From the NCBI RefSeq assembly GCF_009811315.1, contig NZ_BLID01000002.1, forward strand, positions 109,831 through 173,830: 64,000 nucleotides of DNA, read 5' to 3'. This DNA comes from Vibrio atypicus. GTDB lineage: Bacteria > Pseudomonadota > Gammaproteobacteria > Enterobacterales > Vibrionaceae. The notes below the pieces were generated by a model that saw nothing but the letters and a program-made list of their open reading frames with translations, ran no database searches and was not told the origin of the DNA. This document shows positions 35,688 through 46,054 of this stretch, piece by piece. Both the position numbers and the translations under genes were made by a program. The stretch's first letter is position 1. Each line of letters starts with the position of its first letter.

Positions 35688-37781
35688 ATGCTGAACCGAC
35701 TGAAAAAGATTCCACAAATCGCCATCTGGGGCGTTTTGCTTATCACTGTATTTCTCGTTACGCTCTCACCGAAGGCGCTAGCAGCTGGACTACTTAAACC
35801 TGTTAACAGCCAATATAAAGATCTTCAGATCCAATCCCACCATGTTGATGTTGCGATTCAAGACGGATACGCCACCACGTCAATTGAGCAGACGTTTTAT
35901 AATCCTAATGACACAGAGTTGGAGGCTTTGTACTCATTCCCTGTTCCTCAAAAAGCCGTCGTAGGCGAGTTTATTTATTGGATTAACGGCTCGCCAGTTA
36001 TCGCAGAGGCTGTCTCCAAAGAAAAAGCCCGCGAAATTTATGACGACCAAAAAGCGCAGGGTAACGCCACAGCACTGACAGAAAAAGACGAATATAAAAC
36101 CTTTGATATTCGGGTGTACCCAGTGCAGCCGCAGCAGAGTGTGAAGGTGAAGCTGGTGTATATGCAAGATGCTTTGTTAGACCATGGCATTGGACGTTAT
36201 GTATATCCCCTTGAAGAAGGCGGCGTGGATGAAGCCAAAAATAGCTTTTGGACTCGAAACGATAAAGTGGAACAGGATTTTTCTTTCAACGTGACATTAC
36301 GTTCTGCCTATCCCGTTGATGACGTCAGGCTGCCAGCACATCCTGCAGCAATGATCATCCAGCAAGCGGATGGAGAACACATGACCTGGAAGGCAAACAT
36401 CAGTAATCAAATCGCCAATACAGTGCAAGAGGGCGAGTCTGTGCAAACTGCTCATGCTGCAATGAGACTTGATCAGGACGTGGTTTTTTACTGGCGTTTG
36501 CAAGAAGGCTTACCGGGCCGCGTTGATATGGTGACTTACCGTGACCCAGAATCATCTAAGCGCGGCACAGTGAAACTGACTTTTACACCAGGTGATGATC
36601 TGACCCTAGTAACACAAGGACGTGACTGGGTGTTCGTGCTGGACAAATCCGGCTCTATGTCCGGCAAGTATTCGACGCTGGTGGAAGGTGTACGCCAAGG
36701 CTTGGGTAAGTTGCCTTCTGAAGACAGGTTCCGTGTCGTGATGTTCGACAGCTATACCTATGATTTAACGGGTGGTTTTGTTGCAGTTAACCCAACCAAT
36801 GTCAGTAAAGCATTGCAGTCAGTCGAGCAAGTCGAGCCGAGTAATGGTACGGATCTCTACGAAGGCATGTCTGCCGCTATTCGCAAACTCGATGACGATC
36901 GCCCTACCGGTATTGTGCTGGTGACTGATGGTGTGGCGAACGTGGGAGTGACTGAAAAGCGCCGTTTCTTTGAGTTGATGGAAAATCATGATGTACGACT
37001 ATTTACCTTTATCATGGGTAACAGCGCGAACACGCCACTCTTAGTACCGATGACCAAATTATCGAATGGTGTGGCGATGTCGGTATCCAACGCTGATGAC
37101 ATTATCGGTCATCTTATGAGCATCACCAGCAAATTGACCCATCAGGCATACCGAAACATCCAGCTTGATATTAATGGCGTGAAAATTAAAGACCTGACAC
37201 CAGAGCAGATCAGCAGTTTGTATCGTGGTGAGCAACTAACCGTTTTTGGTCATTACTTCCAAGGCGGGGAAGCGGATATCAAGCTGACCATGGATATTGG
37301 TGGTGAATCCCGCGAATATCGCACTAAGGTGATGTTGCCAGATACCGCAACTGAGCATCCTGAACTTGAGAGAATGTGGGCGTTTTCAGCGATTCGTGAT
37401 CTGCAGGAGCAAATGGACTATCTGGAGCAAAAAGACAGTGACAAAGAGCAGGCGATTGAAGATATTGCGCTCGAATATGGACTGTTAACGGATTACACCT
37501 CTTTGCTCGTTGTTCAAGAAGAGGTGTTCCAGCAAGTGGGTATGGAGCGCAAAAACCAATCGAGAGTACTGAAAGAACAGCGCGCCCGTGAGATTAAACA
37601 GAACAAACCGGTGAAACCGACCCGCGCTGATAAGAACCAGCCGACGTTTACCCAGCCGGCACCGACGTACTCTGGCGGTGGTAGTGGCGGCGGTGGTGGC
37701 AGTATGAACATCATAGTATTGCTCGGCATGATATTGCTCGGGGCTACTCGAGTGGCCATGGGAAGAAAACTGAGCAGATAA
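35688..37781 (+). CDS. VIT and VWA domain protein with GlyGly-CTERM-like tail
   Basis: The 697-aa protein begins with a signal peptide (about residues 1-33, ending ALA). A VIT domain follows (about 45-165, SIEQTFYNPNDTELEALYSFP-type start), then a von Willebrand A domain (about 310-490) whose metal site is intact: DKSGSMS, the Thr of NGTDLYEG and the Asp of LVTDGVAN. The C-terminus is SGGGSGGGGGS, a hydrophobic helix, then a basic end GRKLSR, the layout of GlyGly-CTERM substrates of rhombosortase exported by type II secretion. It resembles the marine proteobacterial sortase target family but shows no LPxTG motif and no sortase gene is adjacent. ATG 35688 has AAAGGAGG 5 bases upstream. Confidence 0.85.
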   Translation: MLNRLKKIPQIAIWGVLLITVFLVTLSPKALAAGLLKPVNSQYKDLQIQSHHVDVAIQDGYATTSIEQTFYNPNDTELEALYSFPVPQKAVVGEFIYWINGSPVIAEAVSKEKAREIYDDQKAQGNATALTEKDEYKTFDIRVYPVQPQQSVKVKLVYMQDALLDHGIGRYVYPLEEGGVDEAKNSFWTRNDKVEQDFSFNVTLRSAYPVDDVRLPAHPAAMIIQQADGEHMTWKANISNQIANTVQEGESVQTAHAAMRLDQDVVFYWRLQEGLPGRVDMVTYRDPESSKRGTVKLTFTPGDDLTLVTQGRDWVFVLDKSGSMSGKYSTLVEGVRQGLGKLPSEDRFRVVMFDSYTYDLTGGFVAVNPTNVSKALQSVEQVEPSNGTDLYEGMSAAIRKLDDDRPTGIVLVTDGVANVGVTEKRRFFELMENHDVRLFTFIMGNSANTPLLVPMTKLSNGVAMSVSNADDIIGHLMSITSKLTHQAYRNIQLDINGVKIKDLTPEQISSLYRGEQLTVFGHYFQGGEADIKLTMDIGGESREYRTKVMLPDTATEHPELERMWAFSAIRDLQEQMDYLEQKDSDKEQAIEDIALEYGLLTDYTSLLVVQEEVFQQVGMERKNQSRVLKEQRAREIKQNKPVKPTRADKNQPTFTQPAPTYSGGGSGGGGGSMNIIVLLGMILLGATRVAMGRKLSR

Positions 37782-37801
37782 AAGCAGTTGAAAATAGGGA
37801 A

Positions 37802-37825
37802 AGAGGCAGCATGATGCTGCCCTCT
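37802..37825 (+). terminator. hairpin after VIT/VWA gene
   Basis: AGAGGCAGCAT / ATGCTGCCCTCT with one bulged C, 20 bases after the stop. The T run is poor, so termination is uncertain. Confidence 0.45.
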
Positions 37826-37880
37826 GCTTACAAATCTTCGTGAATTAAGGTTATTACTAATTCTAGCTTTACCAATTTAG

Positions 37881-37920
37881 AAAACCTCGATAGCTCAAGG
37901 AGTTATCGGGGCTTTTCATT
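37881..37920 (+). repeat. near-copy of tRNA-Arg terminator
   Basis: CCTCGATAGCTCAAGGAGTT onward matches the tRNA-Arg terminator in 29 of 32 positions (37885-37916 against 34420-34451), including 17 identical bases ending GGGGCTTTT. There is no tRNA before it. The left arm has diverged more than the right arm, so it is a weaker hairpin. Confidence 0.8.
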
Positions 37921-38027
37921 TTTGCCTTTCCTTATTTACTCTTGCAGCTATTTCCGATTACCGTAGATTGGATTTCATAACCCAAGCGTTAGCTTTTAGT
38001 TCGGACTTGTCACTAATGGAGGAGAGC

Positions 38028-38633
38028 GTGAATCTCGCATTGTTTGACTTTGATGGCACCATCACAACACAAGATGCTTACACACGATTTGTTTTCTATT
38101 CAGCTTCTAAACCTCGAATAGTACTTGGTTTCATGCTTATATGGCCGGTGATTTTGTTTTATAAGCTCGGATTGTTATCCGCTAGCAAGACGCGCCCTAT
38201 TTTATCCAAAGTGGCTTATTGGCGGAGAGACGTTGCGGATATTGAACGACTCGCAGAGCAATATTGTGATGAATTTCTTAGTAAAGTAGTAAGACAAAAA
38301 GCGTTGGAAAGAATTGAGTGGCACAAGGGAAGGGGCGATAAAATCTATGTGGTATCGGCTTCTGTGAGTCCTTATCTACGTATTTGGTGTCAGCGGAAAA
38401 ACATTGAATTGATATGCAGTGAGTTAGCGTGCAAAGGTTCTCGGTATACAGGAAACTATGTGCAAGGAGATTGCAGTCTAGAACGAAAAGTTATGTTTCT
38501 GCGTCAACGAGAAGATCTTACTCAGTTTGCCATGATTTACGCTTATGGTGATACTGAAGAAGATATCCCTATGCTTAGCATTGCGGACGTCAAATACTAT
38601 TGCTGGCAGCGAATGGAAGGGCAACTTGACTGA
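38028..38633 (+). CDS. HAD-IB family phosphatase
   Basis: A 201-aa cytosolic haloacid-dehalogenase-type hydrolase of subfamily IB, related to SerB and YfhB-like enzymes. Motif I is FDFDGTITTQD near the N-terminus, motif II VVSASVSPYL, and motif III/IV YGDTEEDIPML. A hydrophobic, membrane-facing cap segment follows motif I (FMLIWPVILFYKLGLL). The substrate is a small phosphomonoester, otherwise unknown. GTG 38028 is preferred because of GGAGGAG just upstream; ATG 38016 is an alternative. Confidence 0.85.
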   Translation: MNLALFDFDGTITTQDAYTRFVFYSASKPRIVLGFMLIWPVILFYKLGLLSASKTRPILSKVAYWRRDVADIERLAEQYCDEFLSKVVRQKALERIEWHKGRGDKIYVVSASVSPYLRIWCQRKNIELICSELACKGSRYTGNYVQGDCSLERKVMFLRQREDLTQFAMIYAYGDTEEDIPMLSIADVKYYCWQRMEGQLD

Positions 38634-38728
38634 GTGCGCTTTGTTTCTGTACATATGTAACGCTTTTAGGTAGCATGTCGCTCCCTCTATGAGCACCTGT
38701 TTGTTCGAGTTTTGTACGTTTAGGCACC

Positions 38729-39337
38729 ATGCGCAGTATACATTCTAAAATAAAACCAGAATCTGAACCTTTATTGTCGGAATTAGCGCTTCACGCGTTG
38801 CTACATCTGCACACCAATCATTCAGCGAAAGTCCTAAGTTACAAGTCTCGCAGCGATATCAATGACATCTTATCAATGTGGTTGAACAAATCATCTAACT
38901 CTAAGAAATATAAGTCATTTAAGAAGAAGATTCGTTCTTTAGTCACTCATGCCCGATCGCAAAGGTTGGATATGGAGTCGATGTTGATGAACCTTTTACC
39001 TTCTCAAGAAGGTGATGAATTACCGCATCTCGATAGTTTTCTCTTGCTGATTAATACGTTGGAGAGAGAGTTGAATACAACAGTGTTGGTTTCTCGTCCA
39101 GAATCAGTAGATCTTGAGTTCAATCCTAAAGGGTGTCTTCTATGTGTATTATCAGCTGATTTAAATGCACATTTTAGTGAACGTAATCGACTCATTGCCA
39201 ATATTTCGATGCTATTTCGCGGCACAAATGGCGAAAAACACAAGTTTCTTCGTACTATTTACTCTTCTTCGATTTTTGAACACAAAGTAGAATTTGAAGA
39301 TGGCGGTTTTGTGAGAATCTCACTTTCGTTGAAGTAA
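38729..39337 (+). CDS. DUF2913-like protein, unknown function
   Basis: The 202-aa predicted cytosolic protein has a helical N-terminal two thirds with LALHALLHLHTNHSAK, WLNKSSNSKKYKSFKKKIRSL and HARSQRLDMESMLMNLL, and a beta-rich end. The pattern of an N-terminal ALxxLH helix, a basic helix and an ARSxxxxxxLE segment recalls DUF2913 proteins of Vibrio and other gammaproteobacteria; I recall this family from memory and could not search. No catalytic motif is evident. SD is poor. Confidence 0.6.
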   Translation: MRSIHSKIKPESEPLLSELALHALLHLHTNHSAKVLSYKSRSDINDILSMWLNKSSNSKKYKSFKKKIRSLVTHARSQRLDMESMLMNLLPSQEGDELPHLDSFLLLINTLERELNTTVLVSRPESVDLEFNPKGCLLCVLSADLNAHFSERNRLIANISMLFRGTNGEKHKFLRTIYSSSIFEHKVEFEDGGFVRISLSLK

Positions 39338-39692
39338 ATAACAACGGTTTCGTTGTTCGATGATTTTGACTGTTATTGTACTTTTCAAATCGTATACTGC
39401 ATCGTACTGACGAAATACATTATCATCTATAATATACATTTCTTATACACTTCCTAGAAAAATCACAATAAACTATAGTTTATATTTTCGTAATTTCTTA
39501 AATAAATCCCTTTTGATATACATTTGTTTTTCTTACGCTGCCAATACTTTTAATTAATATTAGTGTTAATTAAATTGTATCAATATTGAGACATCTCATT
39601 ATTGATTCACCATATTGGGTGAGGGGATATTGACCTAATTTATTCAAGCAACGATATTTACGCCTCTAATAAAACAAAAAGGAAAAATCCTT
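39338..39692 (+). promoter_or_regulatory. very AT-rich upstream region of the RbmC-like gene
   Basis: About 355 bases with no gene and a strongly AT-rich composition, including TTAATTAATATTAGTGTTAA (39551-39570). Such DNA is typical of silenced, regulated surface genes. No single operator can be named with confidence. Confidence 0.5.
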
Positions 39693-42236
39693 ATGGGACG
39701 TAAAACTATTGCATTAACGGTTGCGTTGATGTCGTTGAATTCGTTACCTGCTTTGGCATTTGTTGCTGAGGGGGAAGGATGTATAGTAAGCAGAGAAAGT
39801 GGTGAAAAGTATTGTTTAAATGTGGGTGAGCGTTCAGGTTATTCGCTACCTAGTTTTATCTATAATCATGAAGTCGATGTATATGCCGGATCTGGTGCCG
39901 GCGTCATGTTAAGTGATTGGGATAACCTGTCTTATAATCGTATTGCCGTATTCACAGGCTTTACACCAAACAATGAGTTGGAATCAGTAAAAGCACGTAA
40001 TGGTAAAGTCTTAGATTTTTCAAATCCTCGTTCTATGCGTGTTGTTGCTCGCGCTCCAGAAGTTGAACCCGCTTTGGCGTGGTCGTGGCAAGAAAGCCTC
40101 TTTATGCCTGAGTATGATCAAGTCATGGCTTCACCTGTGGTAGTTCAATTAAATGATGATAATGGTGATGGAAAAATTAATAACAATGACGTCGCTGATG
40201 TAATCGTAATTACTTTTAAAGATGATCAATATACGTATGGTGGTTTAGTTCGAGCTCTAAGTGGTATTGATGGCGCTGAGCTATGGGATTACAGTAATGG
40301 TGGTATTATTGCTGATGCTCGTTATTCTGTTGCGGCTGGAGATCTTGATGGCGATGGTTTTGTTGAAATCGTGACGAGTAACAGAGAGGAAGCTTTTTAT
40401 AATATTCTTGATAACAAAGGTAATATAAAAAAGAGAATAGAAAAGAATGAAACTAACTGGCGTGCAATTGGCCAAATAGCTCTGGCAGATTTAAATAATG
40501 ATGGTGCTATTGAAGTCATTGCACCTGACGGGGTTTATGAATATGACGCCGGTGTATCAATGTATGGTTACGCATGGACACCTTCCCCTATTTCTTTTGA
40601 TTATGATAGTGATGGAAAGCAAGAAGTTTTTGCTGACCAAACGTTATTTGATCGAAACGGAGGTGCAATCTGGAGTTATCAGGCTCAGAGTAAAGTATGG
40701 TTTTCTTCTGTTGCTAACCTTGATAATGATGTAAAGCCAGAGCTGATCATTTCAAGCCCTGCATCTTTGTCTAGTGCCGAAAATAGCTTTATTTCTGTTT
40801 TAGAGCATGACGGAAGCGTGAAGTGGAGTGTAAATAACACGAGCAATCCTGGTGGTGGTGTACAAGCAGTTTCTAATTTCTTAGGCTACCCGACTAAAAC
40901 TGTTGTCGAAGAGTCCGATCTGTTTGGTTTTGAATATGGCAACGATAAGCGATTAGCTACTAATTCAGACAATCTACTTTATGTAAACTCAGGTTTGGCT
41001 ATAGATGCAGTTGGTACCACACCAACAAATTTATTCGGTGGAGACGGCGGCCATACCAATAATCCTATTGACCTGACTCAGGTACGTAAAATTGCCATTA
41101 CATCAGGTAAGTATTATTGGGGCGGTAAACACTTATTGGCATTGAAGTTCTATATGAAAGATGGAACGGCTAAGATGTTTGGATCCAAGAAGTCATCATT
41201 CTGGCAGCAAACGGATTATTTCCACGTACCGCAAGACAAAGCAATCAGCGCGATCAATGTCTGGTCAAATGGTTGGTTGGTTGAAGCACTACAGTTTGAG
41301 CTTACCTCAGAGCAGTCTAACACTAATACAGGTATCGTGTATGCAGGATACAATGCTGTAGATATGTATAACCGTAACGGTAAGCTAATTTGGTCTGTCC
41401 CTAATGATGATTCTAGTAGTGGTAAAATCGGCGTATCAGCCTATGATTTTGATGGCGATGGTATCGATGAGGTTGTGGTTCAAGATCAAACACGCGTCCG
41501 AGTTTTGGATGGGCGTAGTGGTCTCGTTTTAAACGAAATTGCTAACTCAACAGGTACACTGTGGGAATCTCCTGTTGTTGCAGATCTTGCCGGTGATGAC
41601 AATGCAGAGCTCATTGTGGTTGCAAATGACTATGATTCAAGATACTCCATTAATCACGGTGTGTTTGTATACAAATCTGCCGATTCTAATAAACCATGGA
41701 AGAATGCTACTCGTATTTGGAACCAACACTCTTTCCACCAATCGAATATCACGCAAGATGGTGCAATTCCAGCGACCTATGAACCAAGCTGGCTCACTCA
41801 TAATAGCTACCGTTCAAGTACTTTAGTAAGCAAAGAAAAAGTGAGCTCTGGTATTTTTGGCTATCCTACTGGTAATCCAACAGAGGTTGAACTAGATGAT
41901 GACCTGTATGTTCGTTATGGATGGATGATCGATGCTCTTGGTAGTAATGCTTATGACATGGTTGGTGGTCAAGGTGGTAATCTTGGTATCCCTGTGGACC
42001 TCGAGCGTGTAGCTTCTGTAGAGGTGACTTCTGGTACTATTTACTGGGGTGGCAAATACGTCTTAGCACTGACCTTTACTTATCGTGATGGAACAGTATT
42101 GTTCTATGGTTCTAAGCATTACGCGCACTCCCAAAAAACGGACATCTTTGAAATCCCAGAGGGTGAGGAGCTAGACTCTATAAATGTTTGGACGAAAGAT
42201 GCCTATGTCGGAGCAGTTCAGTTCATACTTGATTAA
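39693..42236 (+). CDS. RbmC/Bap1-like biofilm matrix adhesin
   Basis: The 847-aa secreted protein has a signal peptide (about residues 1-22). A short domain with two Cys (about 28-110, GCIVSRESGEKYCL...) resembles the beta/gamma-crystallin-like module of RbmC. A beta-propeller of FG-GAP/VCBS repeats runs from about 130, with calcium-loop motifs DLDGDGFVEIV, DLNNDGAIEVI and DFDGDGIDEVV. A jacalin-like beta-prism (about 430-540, GGDGG, YYWGGKH) is inserted in the propeller, which then resumes (about 550-700). A second beta-prism ends the protein (about 738-847, GGQGG, YWGGKY). This order is that of V. cholerae RbmC, with one N-terminal crystallin-like domain instead of two. It probably binds matrix or host glycans. 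Confidence 0.85.
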   Translation: MGRKTIALTVALMSLNSLPALAFVAEGEGCIVSRESGEKYCLNVGERSGYSLPSFIYNHEVDVYAGSGAGVMLSDWDNLSYNRIAVFTGFTPNNELESVKARNGKVLDFSNPRSMRVVARAPEVEPALAWSWQESLFMPEYDQVMASPVVVQLNDDNGDGKINNNDVADVIVITFKDDQYTYGGLVRALSGIDGAELWDYSNGGIIADARYSVAAGDLDGDGFVEIVTSNREEAFYNILDNKGNIKKRIEKNETNWRAIGQIALADLNNDGAIEVIAPDGVYEYDAGVSMYGYAWTPSPISFDYDSDGKQEVFADQTLFDRNGGAIWSYQAQSKVWFSSVANLDNDVKPELIISSPASLSSAENSFISVLEHDGSVKWSVNNTSNPGGGVQAVSNFLGYPTKTVVEESDLFGFEYGNDKRLATNSDNLLYVNSGLAIDAVGTTPTNLFGGDGGHTNNPIDLTQVRKIAITSGKYYWGGKHLLALKFYMKDGTAKMFGSKKSSFWQQTDYFHVPQDKAISAINVWSNGWLVEALQFELTSEQSNTNTGIVYAGYNAVDMYNRNGKLIWSVPNDDSSSGKIGVSAYDFDGDGIDEVVVQDQTRVRVLDGRSGLVLNEIANSTGTLWESPVVADLAGDDNAELIVVANDYDSRYSINHGVFVYKSADSNKPWKNATRIWNQHSFHQSNITQDGAIPATYEPSWLTHNSYRSSTLVSKEKVSSGIFGYPTGNPTEVELDDDLYVRYGWMIDALGSNAYDMVGGQGGNLGIPVDLERVASVEVTSGTIYWGGKYVLALTFTYRDGTVLFYGSKHYAHSQKTDIFEIPEGEELDSINVWTKDAYVGAVQFILD

Positions 42237-42246
42237 ATAGACATAC

Positions 42247-42280
42247 AAAAAAATGCCAGTCAAACGACTGGCATTTTTTA
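42247..42280. terminator. bidirectional terminator between RbmC-like gene and chemoreceptor gene
   Basis: AAAATGCCAGTC / GACTGGCATTTT with loop AAAC and A/T tracts on both sides. Confidence 0.9.
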
Positions 42281-42285
42281 TTCGT

Positions 42286-44283
42286 TCAAGCCAACTTAAA
42301 CTCTTGCAATTGCTCTTTGACTTGGTTTACTTCTAAACGGTAGCTTGAGACAATACTGTCCATACTGCTGGCGAGTTCCCCTGTTCTTAACGCGATTTCA
42401 GCTAGTACGTCGACGTCTTTGTCGACGTCTTCACTTGCTTTGGATTGCTCGATGGTTGAATTAGCGATACTTGTTATGTGCTCATTTACTGTCTCAATCA
42501 GGTGCTCCAATTCAAAGATACTGTCGTTTACCCCAGAGACGGAATTGAACGTTGAATCGGTCGCTTCACGGCTTTTATGCATGTTGCTAACAGCGGTTTG
42601 CGTATTGGTCGTAATGTTGGCGAGTAGCTGAGAAATGTGCTCTGTCGCTTCTTTACTTCGCTGTGCTAAATCTCGAACCTCAGATGATACCACTGCAAAA
42701 CCGCGTCCGTGCTCACCAGCGCGAGCGGCTTCGATAGCAGCATTTAACGCCAGCAAGTTGGTTTGCTCAGAAATACCATTAATGGTGTCGACGATCTTGC
42801 TGACACTTTGAGCATCCTGTTCGAGTTTTTCCATGCAAGATTGCGTTTGTTCGATTTGAGTTACTAATGCTTCTACTTCGTGGTATGAGGTTTGACTCTG
42901 TTGCTGACAACTTAGAACCTTACTCGTCATTTGTTCAGTTTCTTTTAGTGCACGCTCTGAAGAGGCTGCTATTTCTAAGCTTGATTGGGATAGCTCCGTC
43001 ATTGCTGTCGCGATGTTGTTACATTTATCGTTGGTTGCTTTGCTACTATCACCCAGGTCACCAGCACCTTGCACGATGTGCTCCAAACGCTCATTGCTGT
43101 GATCATTGGTATCGCGGATATTTGAGAGTAGCTGTTTAATACTCTTAGTTAGGTTGTTGACACTAAAGGATATTTGACTAAGTTCATTGCTTCCTTGTGC
43201 TGGAAGTTCAATCGTGAGATTTCGAGATGATGACATTAATCCCAGCTTGTCAGTCACAACATTTACCTGGCTTTTTAGTCCACGAATTGAGAACAGCATG
43301 CCCCCAATTAAAATCACGCTCACAGCAAAAGAGGCTGCAATCATGATTCCCATAGCCAATTCTGCATTGCTAGCTTGTTGATCGGAATGCTGAAGCATCT
43401 GATCTTTAACGCTATTTCGAATCTTGTTGATTAATTTGATTCTGTCCGTTGCCATTGAGAACCATTGAGTTGGGGCGGGACCTTCTAGAGCATCAAGCGT
43501 GTTTTTCTGTGCTAGGTATTTCTGTTGTACGTTTTCAACATTTTGCCAAGTAGGAGTGCGCTTCGATTCAGAGAGTTCTTTGAGCGCAGCGTTTGAAAGA
43601 GAAATACTGGCACTGCGCTCAGCATAGTCTCCGGAAGCGATATAACCTTGAACAGCGATGTACTGACCAACGGATGAATTCTTTCTCGAAAAAGCGCCAT
43701 TCAAAGCCCCTCTAACTTGGCCAGCACGTTCTTTCATCTCCATGATTGCAATTAAGCTTTTACTCATGCTCGCAACTTCGGTATTGGCAAGTTTTCCGCT
43801 AATAAGAGAAGCATTATCAATCGCCAGCTGGTTAAGGTTTGAATAGTAGGCAAATGGCGATTGCCTTGGTGAAAGGCTATCAACTTCTTGACGAATCTGA
43901 TTGAGTTTAGCTAGTTCAGTCGCTACATCCGATTTAAGCTGCTCAACCCAGCTCTTTGGCAGAGATGAAGTGGTGTAGTTCAGTAAATTTCTAACATGTA
44001 CATCTGCTTTACTTCTATGTGAGAGTAAGGCTTCAACTTGTTTAGGATTTCCTTTGCTGCCTAGTACACCAGCAGACAATCCACGTTCTACAGCTAGATT
44101 ATGCGCTAAATTATCATAGAGTAAAATGAGCTCAGTTGCGGCTAGATCTTGCTCTGTTTCCTCGAGCGTCGCTTTATGGTTGATGATTAGCTCTACCGCA
44201 AGTGATAAAGCAATTAAGATCGGGACTCCAGCAAGAATTAAAACCAACCGATTAAGACGAAACCTTTGTATTAAGGTGTTCAT
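42286..44283 (-). CDS. methyl-accepting chemotaxis protein with NIT sensor domain
   Basis: The 665-aa chemoreceptor has two transmembrane helices (about residues 15-35 and 305-330) bounding an all-helical periplasmic domain with the NIT (nitrate/nitrite sensing-like) character, including [16 protein letters not shown] and [18 protein letters not shown]-like linker and a long cytoplasmic coiled coil follow, with the invariant signalling tip [20 protein letters not shown]. No C-terminal CheR-binding pentapeptide is present. ATG 44283 follows AGGAG; six upstream codons are open. NIT ligands are not certain to be nitrate. Confidence 0.9.
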   Translation of the reverse strand: MNTLIQRFRLNRLVLILAGVPILIALSLAVELIINHKATLEETEQDLAATELILLYDNLAHNLAVERGLSAGVLGSKGNPKQVEALLSHRSKADVHVRNLLNYTTSSLPKSWVEQLKSDVATELAKLNQIRQEVDSLSPRQSPFAYYSNLNQLAIDNASLISGKLANTEVASMSKSLIAIMEMKERAGQVRGALNGAFSRKNSSVGQYIAVQGYIASGDYAERSASISLSNAALKELSESKRTPTWQNVENVQQKYLAQKNTLDALEGPAPTQWFSMATDRIKLINKIRNSVKDQMLQHSDQQASNAELAMGIMIAASFAVSVILIGGMLFSIRGLKSQVNVVTDKLGLMSSSRNLTIELPAQGSNELSQISFSVNNLTKSIKQLLSNIRDTNDHSNERLEHIVQGAGDLGDSSKATNDKCNNIATAMTELSQSSLEIAASSERALKETEQMTSKVLSCQQQSQTSYHEVEALVTQIEQTQSCMEKLEQDAQSVSKIVDTINGISEQTNLLALNAAIEAARAGEHGRGFAVVSSEVRDLAQRSKEATEHISQLLANITTNTQTAVSNMHKSREATDSTFNSVSGVNDSIFELEHLIETVNEHITSIANSTIEQSKASEDVDKDVDVLAEIALRTGELASSMDSIVSSYRLEVNQVKEQLQEFKLA

Positions 44284-44584
44284 GTGTGCTCCTAGCATCA
44301 TATTATTATATTGTTAGTATAAAGTGATTATTTAGATCCGTGAGCAATTGGACGGTATATTTTCCTCTTATGAAATGGGCGATTGGTTAATATGTGATAA
44401 AAGTCATATGTGGTACTAAAGTTTATTTTACTAATAAGATGCTAGTGTCATATGGATTTGGGCGTAGGACGGTGCTTTCTTTTCCATTGTTTGACACTAT
44501 TTAAAGCGTCGCATTGAGGACTAGCGTGTCGCTCTCGCTGTGTGATATTTTCTCTTGTAAATATTGTGTTACCGAGTTGTTTTT
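44284..44584. other. divergent upstream region of chemoreceptor and selO
   Basis: About 300 bases without a gene, AT-rich; presumed promoters for both flanking genes. No specific operator stands out. Confidence 0.4.
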
Positions 44585-46054
44585 ATGCCCTTGTTATCTT
44601 GCAACCTATCTCACCGTTTTTCTTCTTTACCGACCCCTTTCTATAGCTTGGTAGAACCACAGCCATTATTGAATACTCGCTGGGTGATATGGAATAGCGA
44701 TCTCGCTGTCAATTTGGGTTTGCCAGATACGTATCCCACCGGAAAAGAGAAAGCGTTCTTGAGTGGAGAGGTTCAGCCATCTTCCCAACCAACATTGGCA
44801 ATGAAATATGCAGGGCATCAGTTTGGTTCTTACAATCCGGATCTTGGCGATGGGAGAGGATTACTTCTTGGTGAGGTGCAAACTGACTCTGGAGAATGGT
44901 TAGATTTACACCTAAAGGGTGCGGGGCTAACACCATATTCAAGAATGGGGGATGGTCGAGCAGTACTACGATCGACGATTCGAGAATACCTTTGTAGTGA
45001 GGCTATGGCCGGTTTAGGTATTCCTACGACCCGAGCTTTAGGTATGTTGACAAGTAATTCGGAGGTCTACCGAGAAAAGGTTGAATCAGGTGCATTACTT
45101 TTGAGAGTAGCAAAGAGCCATATTCGTTTTGGTCACTTTGAACATTTCTTTTATACCAATCAAATGAGTGAGCTAAAACTGCTCGCAGATAAAGTAATTG
45201 AGTGGTATTGGCCAGATTGTTTGGAGAGCAATAAACCTTACGCCACAATGTTTTCTAAAGTGGTTGAAAAGACGGCTGAGATGATTGCCTATTGGCAAGC
45301 GTATGGTTTCGCTCATGGGGTGATGAATACCGATAACATGTCGATATTGGGTGAGACATTTGACTACGGGCCATTTGGGTTTCTTGATGACTATGACCCT
45401 AGTTATATCTGTAATCATTCCGATTACCAAGGGCGCTATGCGTTTGACCAACAGCCTAGAATTGGGCTTTGGAACTTATCGGCATTGGCGCATTCTCTTT
45501 CGCCTTTAGTTGAAAGAACGGACTTAGAGCGTCACCTTGGGCAATATGAATCAAAGCTTGGGCGCAAGTTCAGTCAGTTAATGCGCAACAAGTTAGGGTT
45601 GCATTCCAAATGTGAAAAAGACAGTCAACTATTTCACTCAATGCTTGAGCTGTTACATCAAAACCGAGTCGACTATACGCGTTTTATGCGTGAACTCTCT
45701 AACCTTGATTCGAAGCCAATAGATGCGGTGATGGATTTGTTTATTTATCGTGATGCGGCAAAGGTGTGGCTAGATTTATATCTTGAACGCTGTGATGAAG
45801 AGGTAGATTCAAATGGAAGCTCCGTCTCCACTGTAGTTCGCTGTAAGCAGATGCGTCAGCATAACCCTAAATATATTCTCAGGAATTACTTAGCTCAGAT
45901 AGCTATCGAGAAAGCAGAGCAAGGAGATTTTAGTGAAGTTAAGATTTTGGCTGAACTCTTGAAAACCCCTTTTGATGAACAAGATGATAAAAATGCATAC
46001 GCTAACTTGCCGCCGGAGTGGGGCAAAGAAATGGAGATCAGTTGCTCTTCATAG
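44585..46054 (+). CDS. selO: protein adenylyltransferase SelO (YdiU family)
   Basis: The 489-aa pseudokinase-fold enzyme transfers AMP from ATP to Ser/Thr/Tyr of proteins and is linked to redox homeostasis. Family blocks are [52 protein letters not shown] and the metal-binding [26 protein letters not shown]. The C-terminal SCSS keeps the Cys that is selenocysteine in animal SelO. ATG 44585 is the likely start; the SD is weak. Confidence 0.95.
   Translation: MPLLSCNLSHRFSSLPTPFYSLVEPQPLLNTRWVIWNSDLAVNLGLPDTYPTGKEKAFLSGEVQPSSQPTLAMKYAGHQFGSYNPDLGDGRGLLLGEVQTDSGEWLDLHLKGAGLTPYSRMGDGRAVLRSTIREYLCSEAMAGLGIPTTRALGMLTSNSEVYREKVESGALLLRVAKSHIRFGHFEHFFYTNQMSELKLLADKVIEWYWPDCLESNKPYATMFSKVVEKTAEMIAYWQAYGFAHGVMNTDNMSILGETFDYGPFGFLDDYDPSYICNHSDYQGRYAFDQQPRIGLWNLSALAHSLSPLVERTDLERHLGQYESKLGRKFSQLMRNKLGLHSKCEKDSQLFHSMLELLHQNRVDYTRFMRELSNLDSKPIDAVMDLFIYRDAAKVWLDLYLERCDEEVDSNGSSVSTVVRCKQMRQHNPKYILRNYLAQIAIEKAEQGDFSEVKILAELLKTPFDEQDDKNAYANLPPEWGKEMEISCSS

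Noticed and set aside
34329..39337. Prophage or integrative element at tRNA-Arg
   Set aside because: No integrase, excisionase or phage gene is present and no copy of the tRNA 3' end itself was found; only the terminator is duplicated.
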